From positions 1 through 64,000 of the forward strand of contig CAMKOM010000006.1 in NCBI GenBank assembly GCA_946414435.1: a stretch of 64,000 nucleotides of DNA, given 5' to 3'. The notes below the pieces were generated by a model. It worked only from the letters and a program-made list of their open reading frames with translations. It made no database searches and had not been told where the DNA came from. The position numbers and the translations under genes are program-made. Below are positions 63,722 through 64,000 of this stretch, piece after piece. This DNA is from an uncultured Bacteroidota bacterium (GTDB taxonomy: Bacteria > Bacteroidota > Bacteroidia > Bacteroidales > SZUA-534). Every line of letters begins with the position of its first letter. The stretch's first letter is position 1.

Positions 63722-64000
63722 CTATTTTGTACCTATATATATAGCTGCGATTCCGAGCGACAGGCTGCGGAAACGTGCGCCGGCATAGCCGCATTGTTCC
63801 ATTATCCGCACAAAATCAGCGCGTTGCGGGAATGCTTTTACCGATTCGGGCAGATAGGTATAGGCCGATTTGTGGCTCGACACCAGTCGGCCAATCAGCG
63901 GCAGAATGTGGCGGAAATAGAAGTTATACAGCTGTTTGACCGGGAACGCCACCGGCATTGTGAACTCAAGAATGACGCACGAGCCGCCGGGTTTCAGCAC
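63722..64000 (-). CDS. ubiE: Demethylmenaquinone methyltransferase UbiE/MenG (5' end outside window)
   Basis: The last 92 codons of the gene; the upstream part lies beyond the window, and the GTG at the edge is an internal Val. The segment LKPGGSCVILEFTMPVAFPV is the motif after the SAM-binding core, and the rest is diagnostic: YNFYFRHILPLIGRLVSSHK, AYTYLPESVKAFP and SLSLGIAAIYIGTK. It methylates demethylmenaquinone in the last step of menaquinone synthesis. Confidence 0.93.
   Translation of the reverse strand: MLKPGGSCVILEFTMPVAFPVKQLYNFYFRHILPLIGRLVSSHKSAYTYLPESVKAFPQRADFVRIMEQCGYAGARFRSLSLGIAAIYIGTK

Overview
The window reads as a chromosomal segment of a Bacteroidota bacterium, most likely of the order Bacteroidales. 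Evidence: many promoters of the TTTG-N18/19-TAnnTTTG type, near absence of Shine-Dalgarno sequences, lineage-typical families (DUF4270, DUF3127, DUF3467, PorT, FISUMP-type lipoproteins, TonB-plug fragments), and the gene order tRNA-Thr/Tyr/Gly/Thr - tuf - tRNA-Trp - secE - nusG - rplK - rplA - rplJ - rplL - rpoB - rpoC. Coding density is high. I see no rRNA operon, CRISPR array, transposase or prophage.

Layout. 1-3.5 kb: 3' part of a very large repeat-built surface or fibre-like protein ending in a peptidase S74 intramolecular chaperone, followed by two palindromic repeats. 3.6-12.9 kb: GNAT acetyltransferase, DUF3127 protein, MTHFR-like protein, Kup potassium transporter, methyltransferase-like protein, porin and two lipoproteins. 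12.9-15.8 kb: rlmN, then an ECF sigma / anti-sigma / secreted plug-domain operon closed by a strong terminator. 15.8-24.7 kb (minus strand): DUF4270 - FadL-like - rnhB; panB - surE - small membrane protein - lpxB; a TonB receptor. 24.7-31.2 kb: Bcp peroxiredoxin, FISUMP lipoprotein, tatA-tatC, a divergent LytS/LytTR-type two-component pair, and a DUF3467 protein. 31.3-46 kb (minus strand): the RNA polymerase / ribosomal protein / EF-Tu block with five tRNAs, then hpf, xerC-type recombinase and rpsU. 46-58.4 kb: envelope and housekeeping genes (HhH protein, BamA/TamA-like lipoprotein, TrmH-family methylase, YhcH, FAD protein, PorT, O-antigen ligase plus Wzz, serpin, cyclophilin, small secreted protein). 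58.4-61.8 kb: an exported caspase and a DUF4384 protein between two copies of a 51-bp direct repeat. 61.9-64 kb: leuA with a leader, and the 3' end of ubiE/menG.

The most interesting observations are: (i) a 35-codon, leucine-rich leader peptide directly downstream of a near-consensus promoter and upstream of leuA, which looks like a leucine-sensing attenuation system; (ii) the caspase/DUF4384 pair lying between 51-bp direct repeats (50/51 identical) derived from the 3' end of the neighbouring gene; (iii) the S74 repeat protein, cut by the window edge; (iv) a terminator-like hairpin between rplL and rpoB; (v) an isolated perfect AGGAGG Shine-Dalgarno before hpf. Functions are assigned by recognising families in the translated sequence; no database search was run.
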